DNA of 54,394 bases from Halodesulfovibrio sp. (GCF_015482765.1 NZ_JADMLB010000058.1:1-54394); one strand, 5' to 3'. Counted from the first letter of the stretch, positions 7,210 to 16,473 are shown. Program-made: numbers and translations. The notes: a model not told the origin generated them from the letters alone.

Positions 7210-8319
7210 ATGAAAATTTTTATGCACAGTCTTATTGTTTGCTTGCTACTGGTTTCATCTGCGTCGGGTAAGGAACCAGCTCGGCAGATGATAGATGCTT
7301 TGGGTAGAGTTGTTGATGTGCCTGAGAAGGTTGAACGTGTCATTTGTTCAGGTTCCGGGTGTCTTCGTTTGTTGACCTACCTTCAAGCGCAATCAATGGC
7401 TGTGGCTGTAGATGATATAGAGTCGCGGGATCGAAATTTTGAAGCCCGTCCGTATGCGTTAGCGAACCCGCAGTTTAAGACTATGCCGATCTTTGGCGGC
7501 TTTCGCGGGCACGATAACCCTGAGCTAATCTTAGCGCTGGAGCCGCAGCCGCAGGTTATTTTCAAAACCTATGCTTCAAGTATGGGCTTCCCTCCTGATG
7601 ATTTACAGAACAAAACCGGCATTCCAGTCATCACTCTTGATTATGGAAATCTTGGGGAAAAGCGTGCGCAACTCTATCAATCCCTTCGTGTAATGGCAGA
7701 TGTTCTTGGCAAGCAAGAGCGTGCAGGGAAGGTTATCGCCTTCATGGAAGGTCAGATAGCAGAGCTCAAAAAGCGGACAGCTAATATTCCAGAAAAAGAT
7801 CGACCGACTGTTTTTATTTGCGGCGTGGCTTTTAAAGGGCCTCATGGATACCAATCTACAGAACCTGCGTACCCTCCGTTTACATTCGTAAATGCGAACA
7901 ATCTTGCTGGAAGTATGGGAGGGACTGGGCGTGACCTTCAACACTCTACTATTTCAAAAGAAAAGATACTTGAGTGGGACCCGCAAATTCTTTTCCTCGA
8001 TTTATCAACGTTGCAGATGGGTGATAACGCGAGCGGGCTGTATGAGCTTAGAAATGATCCGGCATACCGCAATCTGACTGCTGTAAAAAATGGACATGTA
8101 TACGGACTGTTACCTTATAATTGGTATACTAAAAACTATGGCTCCATTCTTGCGAATGCATACTATGCAGGAAAGCTGCTGTATCCGGAACGCTTTGCTG
8201 ACGTGCAGCCGGAAGAAAAAGCAGACGAGATATATCGTTTTTTAGTGGGAAAAGACGTTTTTACGAAGATGGATACGATCTTTCACCAATTGGCGTATAA
8301 ACCTGTTCCGGTGAAGTAG
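7210..8319 (+). CDS. ABC importer periplasmic binding protein, probably nickel
   Basis: A protein of 369 residues with a signal peptide (first 20 residues, ending SASG) and the class III BtuF/FepB-like fold: ARQMIDALGRVVDVPEKVERVICSG, then NPELILALEPQPQVIF, then the C-terminal lobe ending with VKNGHVYGLLPYNWYTKNYGS. Relatives bind ferric siderophores, cobalamin, haem or chelated nickel. The NikR box directly upstream makes nickel, perhaps as a chelate, the favoured substrate. It is the first gene of a four-gene run (binding protein, permease, ATPase, FmdE-like); the permease starts one base after the stop codon. Confidence 0.87.
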   Translation: MKIFMHSLIVCLLLVSSASGKEPARQMIDALGRVVDVPEKVERVICSGSGCLRLLTYLQAQSMAVAVDDIESRDRNFEARPYALANPQFKTMPIFGGFRGHDNPELILALEPQPQVIFKTYASSMGFPPDDLQNKTGIPVITLDYGNLGEKRAQLYQSLRVMADVLGKQERAGKVIAFMEGQIAELKKRTANIPEKDRPTVFICGVAFKGPHGYQSTEPAYPPFTFVNANNLAGSMGGTGRDLQHSTISKEKILEWDPQILFLDLSTLQMGDNASGLYELRNDPAYRNLTAVKNGHVYGLLPYNWYTKNYGSILANAYYAGKLLYPERFADVQPEEKADEIYRFLVGKDVFTKMDTIFHQLAYKPVPVK

Positions 8320-8320
8320 T

Positions 8321-9391
8321 ATGCATTTTTCAGATGGACAGGTTCCTGTTGAGTACAGCCAGTACATACATAGAAAAATTATGCTGCTGGTAGGCGTTGT
8401 GGGGTTGCTTGCAGTGACACTTGTTGTTGCTGTTTCCATGGGGGTTGCAAACATATCGCTAAATGATGTCGCCAGTAGCCTGCTGGGTGGCGATGTTCTC
8501 CGCAGGGTGGACATAATTATCTGGAACATCAGACTCCCGCAGGCTCTTACAGCCGTTGTTGCCGGAGGCGGATTGGCCGTTTCCGGAGCAGTAATGCAGT
8601 CCATTCTTCGTAATCCTCTCGGGTCGCCGTTCACCTTGGGCATATCACACGCAGCGGCATTCGGGGCGGCATTTTCTGTGATGGTGCTGGATGGAGGCAT
8701 TATGGGGTCGACCACTGCGGACGCAGTAACTATCACCAATCCATATATTACAACACTTTGTGCGTTTCTTTTCAGCTTACTTGCTGCCGGTGTTGTCATA
8801 AGCGTCTCCCGTCTTCGGGGAGCGACTCCCGAGGTTATGATTTTAACGGGAGTTGCTATGGGAGCATTATTTACCGCCGGTACCATGTTTCTTCAATTTT
8901 TTGCCGATGATGTGCAGCTTGCTGCAATGGTATTCTGGACATTTGGTGACACCGCACGTGCTACATGGTCTTCTTTGGGGATTATCTCTTTTGTAGTTGT
9001 TGTTATTACGGGCTATTTTATTGCTAACAGCTGGAATCTGAATGCTATTGATGCAGGGGACGAAACTGCAAAGAGCCTTGGAATCCGTGTGGAACGGGTG
9101 CGTATTGTTGGAATGGTGTTGTCATCCATGGTTACGGCACTGATAATTTCTTTTCTAGGGATAATCGGCTTCATCGGACTGGTCGTACCACACATGGTAC
9201 GGCGCATTATCGGTTCAGATCATCGTTTTCTGCTTTTTGCATCCACCGTGTTTGGTGGAGTGCTGCTTCTTGTCTCAGATACTATGGCACGACTTGTCCT
9301 TGCCCCTCATTTAGTCCCTGTGTCTGTGCTGACAGCGTTCATGGGCGCTCCGGTGTTCTTATACCTGATAGTAAGGGGGCAGGGACGATGA
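8321..9391 (+). CDS. FecCD-type ABC transporter permease
   Basis: A protein of 356 residues with about ten hydrophobic segments and family signatures: RLPQALTAVVAGGGLAVSG, then MQSILRNPLGSPFTLGIS, AMVFWTFGDT, and the coupling region FLGIIGFIGLVVPHMVRRIIG. It forms the membrane channel of the importer and should be a homodimer. Its stop codon overlaps the ATPase start (ATGA at 9388-9391), showing tight translational coupling. Confidence 0.93.
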   Translation: MHFSDGQVPVEYSQYIHRKIMLLVGVVGLLAVTLVVAVSMGVANISLNDVASSLLGGDVLRRVDIIIWNIRLPQALTAVVAGGGLAVSGAVMQSILRNPLGSPFTLGISHAAAFGAAFSVMVLDGGIMGSTTADAVTITNPYITTLCAFLFSLLAAGVVISVSRLRGATPEVMILTGVAMGALFTAGTMFLQFFADDVQLAAMVFWTFGDTARATWSSLGIISFVVVVITGYFIANSWNLNAIDAGDETAKSLGIRVERVRIVGMVLSSMVTALIISFLGIIGFIGLVVPHMVRRIIGSDHRFLLFASTVFGGVLLLVSDTMARLVLAPHLVPVSVLTAFMGAPVFLYLIVRGQGR

Positions 9392-10143
9392 TTCTTTCTG
9401 TTTCGGATATTGATTTTACCTACGACAACAGCCCGGTGCTTTCTGATGTGGATTTTCAGTTGGCAAATGGTGAACTGCTGGCAATCTTAGGCCCTAATGG
9501 AGTCGGAAAGACAACATTGCTGAAGTGCATTAACGCAATACATCGTCCTGACTCTGGTGTGGTAATGGTCGAAGAACGTGATGTGCTGACCATGCGTCCT
9601 GATGAAATAGCTTTGTGTGTCGGCTATGTCGCACAGAAGACCGAAACAGCACGGCTGACAGTGTTTGATGCCATACTTATGGGGCGAAAACCTCATATTC
9701 GTTGGAAAACAAGCAAGCAGGATTTGAAAATAGTGGATTCTGCCATCCAGCGGTTGGGGTTGAATGCGTTGCTGATGCGGTATTTAGATCAGTTAAGTGG
9801 CGGAGAATTACAAAAGGTAGCCATCGCCCGTGCAATGGTTCAGGAACCACGGTTATTGCTTTTGGATGAGCCGACCAGCTCTCTGGATTTGAAGAGTCAG
9901 ATAGATATTCTCGGTATGCTTCGGCAGGTAGTGAGTGAGCATTGCATTGGCGCGGCAATGACAATGCATGATTTGAATCTGGCATTGCGTTATGCGGATA
10001 AGGTTTTGTTTCTTAAAGATGGAGCTATTCATTTTATCGGCTCTACAGATTCTGTGACATCTGAGGTGATTGAGGATGTGTATGGACTGCCTGTTTCCAT
10101 GCACATTGTTCAAGGGCATCCAATGGTCGTACCGGCTGCTTAA
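9388..10143 (+). CDS. ABC transporter ATP-binding protein
   Basis: A protein of 251 residues with Walker A GPNGVGKT (35-42), signature LSGGE (136-140), Walker B LLLLDEP (156-162) and switch H194 in TMHDLN, as in the FepC/BtuD group. It powers the FecCD-type permease with which it overlaps by four bases. The FmdE-like gene follows after 16 bases. Expected substrate nickel, from the upstream operator. Confidence 0.93.
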   Translation: MILSVSDIDFTYDNSPVLSDVDFQLANGELLAILGPNGVGKTTLLKCINAIHRPDSGVVMVEERDVLTMRPDEIALCVGYVAQKTETARLTVFDAILMGRKPHIRWKTSKQDLKIVDSAIQRLGLNALLMRYLDQLSGGELQKVAIARAMVQEPRLLLLDEPTSSLDLKSQIDILGMLRQVVSEHCIGAAMTMHDLNLALRYADKVLFLKDGAIHFIGSTDSVTSEVIEDVYGLPVSMHIVQGHPMVVPAA

Positions 10144-10159
10144 AAAAAGGAGAGTGCCA

Positions 10160-10768
10160 GTGGCTTGCTATTTTTCAGAACAACTTATTGAAGATGTAAT
10201 CACGTTCCATGGTCATAGCTGTCCCGGTTTGGCCATTGGGATTCGGGCTTCCGAGTTAGCAATGAAAGAATTTGGAGATAAAGAGGGCGTTGAGATGGTG
10301 GCAGTGTCGGAAACGGATATGTGCGGAGTGGATGCTATCCAGTTTCTTACAGGATGCACATATGGAAAAGGCAATTTTCTGCATAGAGATTACGGGAAAA
10401 TGGCTTTTTCGTTTTTTGACAGAAATTCCGGGCACGGTATCAGAGCATTGCTAAAGCCTGAGGCTCGAGCTGGTGCGGGCGAAGAACTCGATGCTCTGAT
10501 GGCGATTGATGAGCCTTCTATGACTGATGCGCATAGCCAGCGTATTGTCCAGTTGAAGCTCCAATTGCAACAACAGATAATGAATCTTGCCTTGGACGAG
10601 CTATTTGAGGTTACGCCGTTGAATAGTGGAATGCCGCGTCCAGCAAAGATTATGAAGAGCATTGTGTGTGAGCACTGTGGTGAATCTGTGATGGAATCCC
10701 GTATCCGTTGTTTTAGCGGTAAATTTGTATGTATTCCATGTTTTACAACAATGGAGCAGAAACGTTGA
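10160..10768 (+). CDS. FmdE-family protein with C-terminal zinc ribbon
   Basis: A protein of 202 residues. The N-terminal FmdE domain shows ITFHGHSCPGLAIGIRASE, then ETDMCGVDAIQFLTGCTYGKGN; the H and C residues form a metal site in this family. The C-terminal zinc ribbon is CEHC-x12-C-x7-CIPC in the last 30 residues. FmdE-type genes recur beside metal ABC importers in sulfate reducers and are thought to handle the metal or molybdopterin enzymes, but no reaction is settled. GTG at 10160 is chosen because AAAGGAG lies about seven bases before it; an earlier in-frame ATG would overlap the ATPase gene by 74 bases. Confidence 0.82.
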   Translation: MACYFSEQLIEDVITFHGHSCPGLAIGIRASELAMKEFGDKEGVEMVAVSETDMCGVDAIQFLTGCTYGKGNFLHRDYGKMAFSFFDRNSGHGIRALLKPEARAGAGEELDALMAIDEPSMTDAHSQRIVQLKLQLQQQIMNLALDELFEVTPLNSGMPRPAKIMKSIVCEHCGESVMESRIRCFSGKFVCIPCFTTMEQKR

Positions 10769-11497
10769 TGGCGCACCTATCATATTGAAAGGTAATGTAT
10801 TCTATTAGGCAGGATTGTTGTCTGAGATAAAAAACAGCCAGTCGAAGGCTTTTGCTTTTTATGTGGATAAAAAAGCACACTCTTTGCCCGCTTTGATGCA
10901 TCCTTAATGTGATCATTTTGAAGGCTGATGTGTTCATAATGAAGGAAATGAACTCATAATTTGTTTGATTCTGTTTGCAGCTATCATGCTGAAAGAACTT
11001 ACTATCAGTCTGTTACAAGGAATTTGATTTTCCGAATTGACATTCTTAGATATATTTCGGAGAAAGACGTTCAGGAAGACTTTAAGAAATTAGGCGGACA
11101 GATAAGAATATTTCACGTTGTATTTTGTGTGTCTGTCACATGTGAGGCGTCATTGTGCCGCAGTTACTTGAGTGAATAGTTCTGTGTTTTTTTATGTAAA
11201 AAAGTAAGTAAGTATATACTGACAAAAAGTAGTTGGCGCATAACTCTCTTAATTTAGTGAGATGTACCGCAATGGCACCTCAGTATTAGGCTGGAAAATG
11301 TAAAAGACAAAGTCGGCAGTGAAAACACATATGAGGAAGTAATTTTTTACCCCCAATGGCTATGAATTTTGTCTTTTATCGTATCAACATATAACAATTA
11401 AATGCTCTCCATATCTCGAAAGCAAATTGTGTCTATCTAGTATATAGTACTCATTTTTGATTTGAAGTAAGCGATTCGATTAACAGGAGAATACGTT
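10769..11497. other. 729-bp stretch without a convincing gene
   Basis: The only open frame of note (10961-11179, 72 codons) has no ribosome site or family resemblance. I see no tRNA, terminator of good quality or IS end. The last part before the radical SAM gene is AT-rich and likely holds its promoter; AGGAGA at 11486-11491 is its ribosome site. Confidence 0.5.
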
Positions 11498-12439
11498 ATG
11501 ATAACTTTTGGACCAGTACCTTCCCGTCGTTTGGGACGCAGTCTTGGGATCAATAATATCCCTCCTAAAACCTGCTCACTCTCTTGCATATATTGCCAAG
11601 TGGGAAAAACAAATAAGCTGCAGGTTACACGACAGCCATTCTATGAACCGCAAGCAATTGTAGATGAAGTTGCAGAAAAGATACGACGTACAGAAGAGCA
11701 GGGTGAAGAAATAGATTTTCTGGCTTTTGTTCCTGATGGCGAACCAACCCTCGACTGTAACCTTGGTAAGACTATAGATTTACTTCGTCCTCTTGGAAAA
11801 AAAATTGCCATTATCAATAATGCTACATTGCTATGGCAAGACGAGGTCAGAGAGGATTTATGTAAAGCCGATTGGGTTTCCCTTAAAGTTGATGCTGTTT
11901 CGCCCAAAGTATGGCGTCGAATTGATCGGCCTCATAAGGAGTTGCAACTTCAAAATGTGTTGGACTCAATGCTTCAGTTTAAGAAAGAATTTACGGGAAC
12001 ATTAGTTTCAGAGACGATGTTACTTCGTGGAGTTAATGACACTCCTGAGGTGCTAACTGAGACTGCTTCCTTTTTAGAAAAATTATCTCCATCCACGTCC
12101 TACCTTTCTATTCCAATACGTCCGACAGTAGAAAAAATAGCTTCTATCCCTGACGAAGAAGCATTGAACACTGCATATCAAATTATTCACAATAAGGTTG
12201 AGAACGTAGAATGTCTTTTCGGCTATGAGGGAGATACGTTTTCATCCACGGGCAATGCAGAAGAAGATTTGTTGAATATTATTGCCGTTCATCCAATGCG
12301 TGAACAAGCCGTTCAGGAATTCTTGGCAAATACTCAAGCAGATTGGTCTCTTATTGATAAGCTTATCGAGCAAGATCGTATTTTTGTAACAACATATGAA
12401 AACAACCGTTTTTATTTGCGAAGATTGCATAAAAAATAG
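11498..12439 (+). CDS. radical SAM protein (COG0731-like)
   Basis: A protein of 313 residues. The N terminus is GPVPSRRLGRSLGIN followed by the radical SAM cluster motif C26-x3-C30-x2-C33 (CSLSCIYC), which binds a 4Fe-4S cluster and S-adenosylmethionine. The core barrel follows to about residue 230, then a C-terminal part that looks like a small winged-helix domain (MREQAVQEFLAN...DKLIEQDRIFVTTYENNRFYLRR). Members of this group occur in anaerobes with unknown substrates. The NifU-like gene 238 bp downstream on the same strand may act with it. Confidence 0.87.
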   Translation: MITFGPVPSRRLGRSLGINNIPPKTCSLSCIYCQVGKTNKLQVTRQPFYEPQAIVDEVAEKIRRTEEQGEEIDFLAFVPDGEPTLDCNLGKTIDLLRPLGKKIAIINNATLLWQDEVREDLCKADWVSLKVDAVSPKVWRRIDRPHKELQLQNVLDSMLQFKKEFTGTLVSETMLLRGVNDTPEVLTETASFLEKLSPSTSYLSIPIRPTVEKIASIPDEEALNTAYQIIHNKVENVECLFGYEGDTFSSTGNAEEDLLNIIAVHPMREQAVQEFLANTQADWSLIDKLIEQDRIFVTTYENNRFYLRRLHKK

Positions 12440-12677
12440 CGAAATCAAAAGGACCTCTTGTCAGGGTAAGTGCTTACTTATATTGTGTTAGACAGGCTCT
12501 TGCCCTCATAAGAGATTTACATAAGCAGGCAGAGCGCTACGTGGTTCGTATAAAGAGACCAAACAAGAACGTTTTATCCAGTCAACGCATGCTTATGAGT
12601 AAAGAACTCGCTAGGAAAAGCTTGCTATGAGCCTCGTATTGAGGCTGCTTGTAACCATTTAACAAACGGATAAGAAA

Positions 12678-13127
12678 GTGCCCAGTTTTGATGAGATTGT
12701 GAATGAACTTCAGGGTAAAATTAATGATGAAATCATTGATGCCTTTGGGCCGGCAGGATTTGAACGTTGGCGTAACCCACCACACAGAGGAAAACCTGCC
12801 AAGGCTAACTACGAGGGCGTATCCACTGGGGGATGTGGTGATACCATACGAATTTTTCTGTATATTGAAGACGATAAAGTCTGTGATGCAGGATTCGCTA
12901 CTGACGGATGTGGTTCCAGTATGATTAGTGGATCAATGGCGGCAGAATTAGCCATCGGCAAGCCTTGCGACGATCTCGATACCATTACAGGAGAGACAGT
13001 GCTTGAAGGCTTGGGAGGGGATAAAGGCCTGCCAGCAGACGACCAGCACTGTGCCTGGTTAGCAGCCACCGCCTTACACGAAGCTGTAGGGGATTATTAT
13101 AAGCAAACCGTGAAATGTAAAAAATGA
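12678..13127 (+). CDS. NifU/IscU-like Fe-S cluster scaffold
   Basis: A protein of 149 residues with the three conserved scaffold cysteines and the aspartate: GGCGD (C53, D55), DGCGSS (C78) and HCAWLA (C125). It should assemble Fe-S clusters and hand them on. It has only the N-terminal scaffold domain, no ferredoxin or C-terminal Nfu domain. No cysteine desulfurase lies beside it here. GTG at 12678 fits best because the homologous region begins within a few residues; the ribosome site GGATAAGA is modest. A strong terminator follows. Confidence 0.85.
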   Translation: MPSFDEIVNELQGKINDEIIDAFGPAGFERWRNPPHRGKPAKANYEGVSTGGCGDTIRIFLYIEDDKVCDAGFATDGCGSSMISGSMAAELAIGKPCDDLDTITGETVLEGLGGDKGLPADDQHCAWLAATALHEAVGDYYKQTVKCKK

Positions 13128-13193
13128 GATTAATCCGGTTTACGAAGTCCAAAAAAGAAATTTGCGTAAGTAAAAATGATCTGACTGAAAAGT

Positions 13194-13238
13194 AAAAACA
13201 AGCTTCATAGGTACCTCCTGTGAAGCTTGTTTTTATTT
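13194..13238 (+). terminator. strong intrinsic terminator after the NifU-like gene
   Basis: Arms ACAAGCTTCA (13198-13207) and TGAAGCTTGT (13221-13230), extended by A/T pairs, followed by TTTTTATTT. Nothing else is seen up to the porin-like gene at 13540 apart from AT-rich sequence that should carry its promoter. Confidence 0.88.
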
Positions 13239-13539
13239 AGGTCTTGTCACAACGAGTTACTCGATCACAAGCTGTATGGGGAGTCCTCAAAAGAGGTAGA
13301 AACTATCGCTACTTGTTATGATAAGTGCGTGTCAGCGATAGTGTGCTCTGCAGTGTTTTGGACGAAGGATTTATGAAATAAGTGCAAGTGATAACGTAAC
13401 AGCGGTCTTTGCAGTACGTATGAAAAAAGATATTTAAGTATTTTAAATAATTAGTTAAATTTGCGTATAGTTATTATATGGAATGAACAGTAATCTTAAA
13501 TGTTGAATGAAATAATCTGCTATCAGTTTAGGAGATAAA

Positions 13540-14333
13540 ATGATTCACCTGCTTAAGCGTTTTTTACAGCTGTTTGTTGCTACTGTTCTTTTGCTTTTCC
13601 TTTGTGTTCCAGTCAGTTCGTACGCTGCTGAAACAGAAAAAGACCTATCTGTCGCAGCTCACGGGGCTTTATGCCGGCATCGGTGTTAGTATTTTCAGTG
13701 GGCAAACAAATTACCCTGCAACTGCATATGGAGACGGTACATATTTTATTGAGGAAGATTTTGTTCAGTTTGAACGTGAAGAGTATCGTTTTACTGAAAC
13801 AAATCCTGCGGGTAGTTTTTTTTGTCGGGTATAACTATTTTTGGAAAGATATTCTTTTAGGCATCGAAGGTGACATTACTTTTACGGACTTTAATAGTTC
13901 GCATTCCATCAATACGTTGTATGATTCAGTACCAGTTCCTTTTTCTATGACCTCAAAGGTTCGTGCCAGCTGGTTTGCATCCATAGCTCCTAAGATCGGG
14001 TATCGTTATAATAATTCTCTGTTCTTTGTTCTAGGCGGAGCTGCCTTTTCTCATTTCCGATATAGTTTCTCATTTAGTGATGAGTATGGGGCAGGGCACC
14101 ATAGCGCTGGTAGTAAATCGGCCAGCCGGACTGGTTGGGTTGTTGGGGCAGGCTATGAGCATACTCTCGAAGACCATTGGGCTCTTCGATTTGACTATCG
14201 CTACTATCGGTTCGATGACATTTTCAATAATTTTAAAACACCGTTAGGGCCAGATGAATTGCATGATGGGTTTTCGCACTCCCTCAAATTCGAGGCAAAC
14301 ATGTTTCGAGTCAGTGTCATTCGAAAATTTTAG
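13540..14333 (+). pseudogene. outer-membrane beta-barrel protein, two frameshifts
   Basis: Three frames must be joined to read one protein of about 263 residues. Frame 1 from ATG 13540 (good site TAGGAGAT) gives a signal peptide ending SSYAA. One extra A in the A5 run at 13637-13641 then moves the reading to the frame encoding TGLYAGIGVSIFSGQTNY. One extra T in the T8 run at 13816-13823 moves it again to FVGYNYFWKDILLGIEGD through to a terminal phenylalanine (SVIRKF), as is usual for barrels. The assembled protein resembles OmpW/opacity-type 8-strand porins. It is either decayed, phase-variable, or the victim of homopolymer sequencing errors. Confidence 0.75.
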
Positions 14334-14381
14334 AGATAGATTTTTATAAAGAGGCTGTTCTGTTTTTATAGCTTACTGTTG

Positions 14382-15050
14382 CTACCACTGCGCATATTCC
14401 ACAAGTCGTTCAGGGGCAAAGACTTCAAAATTATTCTTGGTTATTTTGCCAATAATATTTTCGTCCCGAAGTTGAGCCAGCGCTCTGGAAACCGTCATTT
14501 GGTGAAGGCCAAGAAAATTTCCAATGTCTAACTGGCTAATTTTAAATTCACTTTTACTTTCATATAATTGGAAAAGGATTTCAGATACCCGTGCAATCGG
14601 CTTAAGGTTGAAAAGGTTTGCGGTGAAGTGGCTGATATATGTCCTTTTAAAAATTATATATTGGGAGAGATTTATGGATAACTCAGGGTACGAACGAACA
14701 AAGTTGACGTCTGTAAACATGTCAGAGGGAAAAGCATAGGCCTGAGTATCCGTTAAAAATTCGAATGAAACCCGTCCCCTATGTTTTATCATGCAACCCG
14801 CCTCATTAAATAGCGAGTCAGGGCCAACAAAGTATAAGATACGCCTGTCACCGCTGTGTAAGTAGCAGCTATAACTAATGTAGCCCTCTTTTATTAGATA
14901 TACCCCGTCGTCGGCCTGATCGATCACTTGTCCTTTGGAAAACGAATGTAACCGGGCCAAATGGATAACCTCTTTCCAACAAGCATTCTTTTTTTCAAGA
15001 ACAAAATGTAACTTTTGTTTTTCGGAAAAATTGTAACAACCTTCCTTCAT
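14382..15050 (-). CDS. Crp/Fnr-family transcriptional regulator
   Basis: A protein of 222 residues: an N-terminal cyclic-nucleotide-binding-like barrel (about residues 25-125; FSKGQVIDQADDGVYLIKEGYI, then RRILYFVGPDSLFNEA), a dimer helix, and a C-terminal winged helix with recognition segment LGLHQMTVSRALAQL. It has no N-terminal cysteine cluster like Fnr. Effectors in related sulfate-reducer regulators include nitric oxide and haem (HcpR); none can be assigned here. It is divergent from the cupin gene with nearly 400 bp between. Confidence 0.88.
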   Translation of the reverse strand: MKEGCYNFSEKQKLHFVLEKKNACWKEVIHLARLHSFSKGQVIDQADDGVYLIKEGYISYSCYLHSGDRRILYFVGPDSLFNEAGCMIKHRGRVSFEFLTDTQAYAFPSDMFTDVNFVRSYPELSINLSQYIIFKRTYISHFTANLFNLKPIARVSEILFQLYESKSEFKISQLDIGNFLGLHQMTVSRALAQLRDENIIGKITKNNFEVFAPERLVEYAQW

Positions 15051-15447
15051 AACGATTCCCTCATTTTGACCAACCGAGCTAATAGTAAATTATCTTAGAT
15101 GATAGTGACTGCCAGCCCCTATGCATTAAGCTTCTCAGCCTTGAGAAGGGGCAAGTAGTAGGTCTCTTCTTAAAAAATATTTTCTTTCAAAAAAACAACA
15201 AATGTTATTTTTTTCCTCATTGCATGGCCTAATATATTCTCAAAAAGGGATTGAGCATTGGCTGATTCTCGATCAAAGGATCGTATTCAGAATCGGGCAT
15301 AGTGTCCCTGACGAAGTGGAGCCAACCTATTCCAATAAAAGAGATCGCGTTTCTTGAGGTTGGGTCGGCAACTACAGAAATTAGAATTTATTGATGCTCT
15401 TACAATGGCGCTGTATGCCTGTAAGTAGTTAGCAAGAGGGTAAAATT
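15051..15447. other. intergenic region with several inverted repeats
   Basis: Three potential hairpins: GCCCC (15113-15151 region, with inner CTTCTCA/TTGAGAAG), CCAACCT/AGGTTGG around 15324-15363, and CTTACA/TGTAAG around 15399-15425 just before the cupin ribosome site. No T-runs of note follow them. They may be operators of the flanking Crp/Fnr gene or a small RNA; no family is recognised. Confidence 0.4.
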
Positions 15448-15735
15448 ATGGATTTAAAAAGTACAAAAGAATCACTGAAAGTGCATGTATATCATATTCC
15501 GTCCGATAAAACTGTTCCTTTGCATCAGCATAGTAACTTGGATGAAATATTTTACTGTATCAAAGGTTCTGGCTTTGGAGTACTGGAAGATAAAGAGGTA
15601 GCGCTGAACGTAGGGGATACGTTTGTTGCCCCTGCAGGTGTTATGCATTCATTGAGAAGTGATAAAGAGATTTATGTTACAGCCTTATTAGTTCCGGTCA
15701 TGGATGATAGAAAGGAAAAGGTAAGAGCCGTTTAA
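15448..15735 (+). CDS. small cupin-domain protein
   Basis: A protein of 95 residues consisting of one cupin barrel. Motif 1 is PLHQHSNLDEIFYCIKGSG with H-x-H and the downstream E as metal ligands; motif 2 is GDTFVAPAGVMHSLRS with the last histidine ligand. It probably binds a divalent metal; single cupins of this size serve as isomerases, dioxygenases or ligand sensors, and none is indicated. AAGAGGG about 7 bases before ATG 15448 supports the start. Confidence 0.82.
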   Translation: MDLKSTKESLKVHVYHIPSDKTVPLHQHSNLDEIFYCIKGSGFGVLEDKEVALNVGDTFVAPAGVMHSLRSDKEIYVTALLVPVMDDRKEKVRAV

Positions 15736-15845
15736 TAGGCGACAGACTCCGCAGGTGTTATGACCATGCGGTTTTTTTAATGTTTTTTATATTTCTGTCG
15801 GTAGTGTTTTCAGACAAAAATGAGTGTGTTGCGTTCAGCCGCACG

Positions 15846-15883
15846 AAAAAAGGGTTTAGATCAATTCGATCTAAAACCTTTTA
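15846..15883 (-). terminator. tRNA-type terminator beside the truncated tRNA-Pro copy
   Basis: A stem of GGTTTTAGATC / GATCTAAACC type with a minus-strand T6 tail. It occupies the same place relative to the tRNA fragment as the terminator at 18311-18345 does to the intact tRNA-Pro, though the arm sequences differ. Confidence 0.7.
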
Positions 15884-15884
15884 T

Positions 15885-15933
15885 TCTCTGGTCGGGATGA
15901 CGAGATTTGAACTCACGACCCCTTGAACCCCAT
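15885..15933 (-). repeat. 49-bp copy of the tRNA-Pro 3' part (attachment-site repeat)
   Basis: Identical over 49 bp to 18350-18398, which covers the 3' flank, CCA, acceptor strand, T arm and anticodon-arm side of the intact tRNA-Pro gene. Identity stops exactly in the anticodon loop. A displaced tRNA 3' end at the far side of a tRNA-adjacent segment is the normal trace of integrase-mediated insertion. Confidence 0.88.
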
Positions 15934-16061
15934 GCAGTTGGTTTCTGTGTTAAGGTCTTTTATTTCGATATGTTAAGCTCGATATGTTTTTAGCGAATGG
16001 ACATTTTGCGATATGACCCGATTAAATTTGTTCAGTATAAAAATTTGAGAAAAGCGATTCG

Positions 16062-16388
16062 TTGTTCCTAAATAGGCAGGTATTCAAACCCGCTTTTGGC
16101 ATCAGACATGTTCGGCCTTTCGTTAAGGCGAAACCACGCTCTATGGGGCAGATGTGGCGGACTCTTTCTGAGGTGTTAGCAGAGCCTAATACCGCTATTG
16201 TGATGTCCTTTGCTTCTGAAGAGTGGGCGCACTGGACTGTAGTTCAGGATATTGATGATGAGGCGTTGTGGTTAGCTGATTCTGATGGGATGCGCACAAT
16301 CCTTCGCAAAGAAGCCAGTATGGTGAAGGTTAGTGCTCAGAGATCGCTATGTATTCAGTGGAGAGATGTGTTTGTGATGAGGCTATAA
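16062..16388 (+). pseudogene. C-terminal fragment of a C39/papain-like protein
   Basis: An open frame of 108 codons starting at a weak TTG without a ribosome site. The part from MWRTLSEVLAEPNTAIVM on reads like the end of a cysteine-peptidase-like fold: AHWTVVQDID would hold the catalytic His and LADSDG the Asp/Asn. The expected cysteine-bearing N-terminal half is missing. It sits just inside the left repeat of the tRNA islet, so I read it as debris of a longer gene. Confidence 0.5.
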
Positions 16389-16439
16389 TTTTTTAATAAT
16401 TTTGAGGTGTAAGGTGTTGAGTGGGAGACTGTAAAAGAA

Positions 16440-16473
16440 AACATGGGTACCGCATTTTTGCGATACCCATGTT
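16440..16473. terminator. terminator of the Hsp20 operon
   Basis: Arms AACATGGGTACCGCA (16440-16454) and TGCGATACCCATGTT (16459-16473) pair over 15 bases with one wobble around TTTT. It lies just past the last Hsp20 stop on the minus strand; the T-rich tail is short (TTTTC). Confidence 0.7.
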
